In this document: one piece after another, positions 63,516-64,000 of the stretch
How positions within the stretch are numbered: the first letter of the stretch is position 1
Layout: each line of letters begins with the position of its first letter
The notes under the pieces: model-generated
What the model was told of the DNA's origin: nothing
Databases searched by the model: none
The model's input: only the letters and a program-made list of their open reading frames with translations
Assembly: GCA_949358305.1 (NCBI GenBank)
Contig: OX442314.1
Coordinates: 54,073,369 to 54,137,368 of the forward strand
DNA from: Strigamia acuminata
Lineage: Eukaryota; Arthropoda; Chilopoda; Geophilomorpha; Linotaeniidae
Reading direction: 5' to 3'
DNA length: 64,000 nt
Program-made: the position numbers and the translations under genes

Positions 63516-63857
63516 CTTCATCAAATCCCGTTTCATCAAATGGCAGTTTTTTTATTGAAACGTACCATTTTTTCAAAATTTTCGATGAAACGGTACAGTA
63601 AAAAAATCCAAAAACCAAAAACCTAACCTGACCTGACCTGACCTGACCTAACCTGACCTAACCTAACCTAACCTGACCTATCACAACCTAACACAACCTA
63701 ACCTAACCACGTAGCCACATGAATAACATCCCCGATGATGGCCGAAAATTCGATGAAACGTACAGAGCGGAATTTAAATTCGATGAAACAACCCCTGTTT
63801 TCGCAAATTTAAAAAAATGATAAAAAATTAGAATTCGATGAAACGGGATTCGATGAA
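63516..63857. mobile_element. MITE with TTCATC/GATGAA inverted ends
   Basis: About 342 bp. Left end CTTCATCAAATCCCGTTTCA, right end the near-perfect reverse complement. GATGAAAC words recur inside. TGCA lies next to both ends (63512-63515 and 63861-63864) but two extra G on the right leave the duplication unproven. It encloses the telomere-like tract. Confidence 0.6.
63623..63712. repeat. Interstitial telomere-like tract
   Basis: About 18 units of ACCTA/ACCTG (reverse TAGGT/CAGGT), a degenerate form of the arthropod TTAGG repeat, lying inside the MITE. Confidence 0.75.
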
Positions 63858-64000
63858 GGGTGCACTTTTTCTAAAGACGTCGAAAGAAGCAGGGTTGAAT
63901 GGGAATATTGAGGGGTCTGATTGCGTCAAAGACCACATGATACGATTACCGTATTTCTGCAATTAAGAGCCGCGGCTCGTATTCAAAACGGGCATTCTGC

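Noticed and set aside
63412-63618. A minus-strand 68-codon frame near the DEG/ENaC exon
   Set aside because: It overlaps the MITE end and has no splice phase match to the exon at 63226.

Overview
The window is animal genomic DNA, most likely arthropod. Host genes are split into short exons with GT-AG introns and animal-type gene families (PAF-acetylhydrolase, Elongin C, a DEG/ENaC channel). Short interstitial TTAGG-like tracts (54410-54432, 63623-63712) suit an arthropod, but I cannot name the species. There is no sign of bacterial operons, CRISPR arrays or rRNA. Much of the window is LTR retrotransposons, terminal-inverted-repeat elements and satellites.

Layout. 1-9.6 kb: part of a host gene whose exon block, carrying a Rad18-type UBZ4 zinc finger, occurs twice in tandem. 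Between the blocks lies a probable solo LTR (1991-7775), itself split by a near-complete Gypsy element (2465-7186, TSD CCAAC). 10.0-11.9 kb: the 3' exons of an unrecognised coiled-coil protein gene. 12.3-28.2 kb: two related Gypsy-like elements joined head to head near 19118. The left one (minus strand) keeps its 3' half and 3' LTR. The right one (plus strand) keeps gag, pol and ORF3 but no LTR. Both carry the same extra third ORF downstream of pol, with the same 5' intron position. The right element also has a textbook -1 frameshift cassette between gag and pol.

28.2-50.5 kb: a nearly identical segmental duplication (28162-35388 and 36574-50523) flanking an intronless Elongin C gene. Each copy holds a 9-bp-TSD inverted-repeat element and a higher-order satellite. 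The second copy contains a four-layer nest: inverted-repeat element, solo LTR, Gypsy element (TSD CATAT), CACTA-like MITE (TSD ATT). 50.7-51.5 kb: a solo LTR of the same family as the one at 12.3 kb. 53.0-56.2 kb: a complete PAF-acetylhydrolase gene with all three catalytic residues visible. 56.8-58.0 kb: an internally deleted MULE with FLYWCH and AT-hook remnants. 58.5-59.1 kb: a 33-bp minisatellite. 59.8-63.2 kb: C-terminal exons of a DEG/ENaC channel on the minus strand, with an inverted-repeat-bounded Gypsy fragment inside one intron.

The most novel candidate is the spliced, non-envelope ORF3 shared by the two diverged Gypsy-like elements. Exon structures were read by eye from splice signals, phase continuity and comparison between copies. 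No alignment, database search or structure prediction was run.
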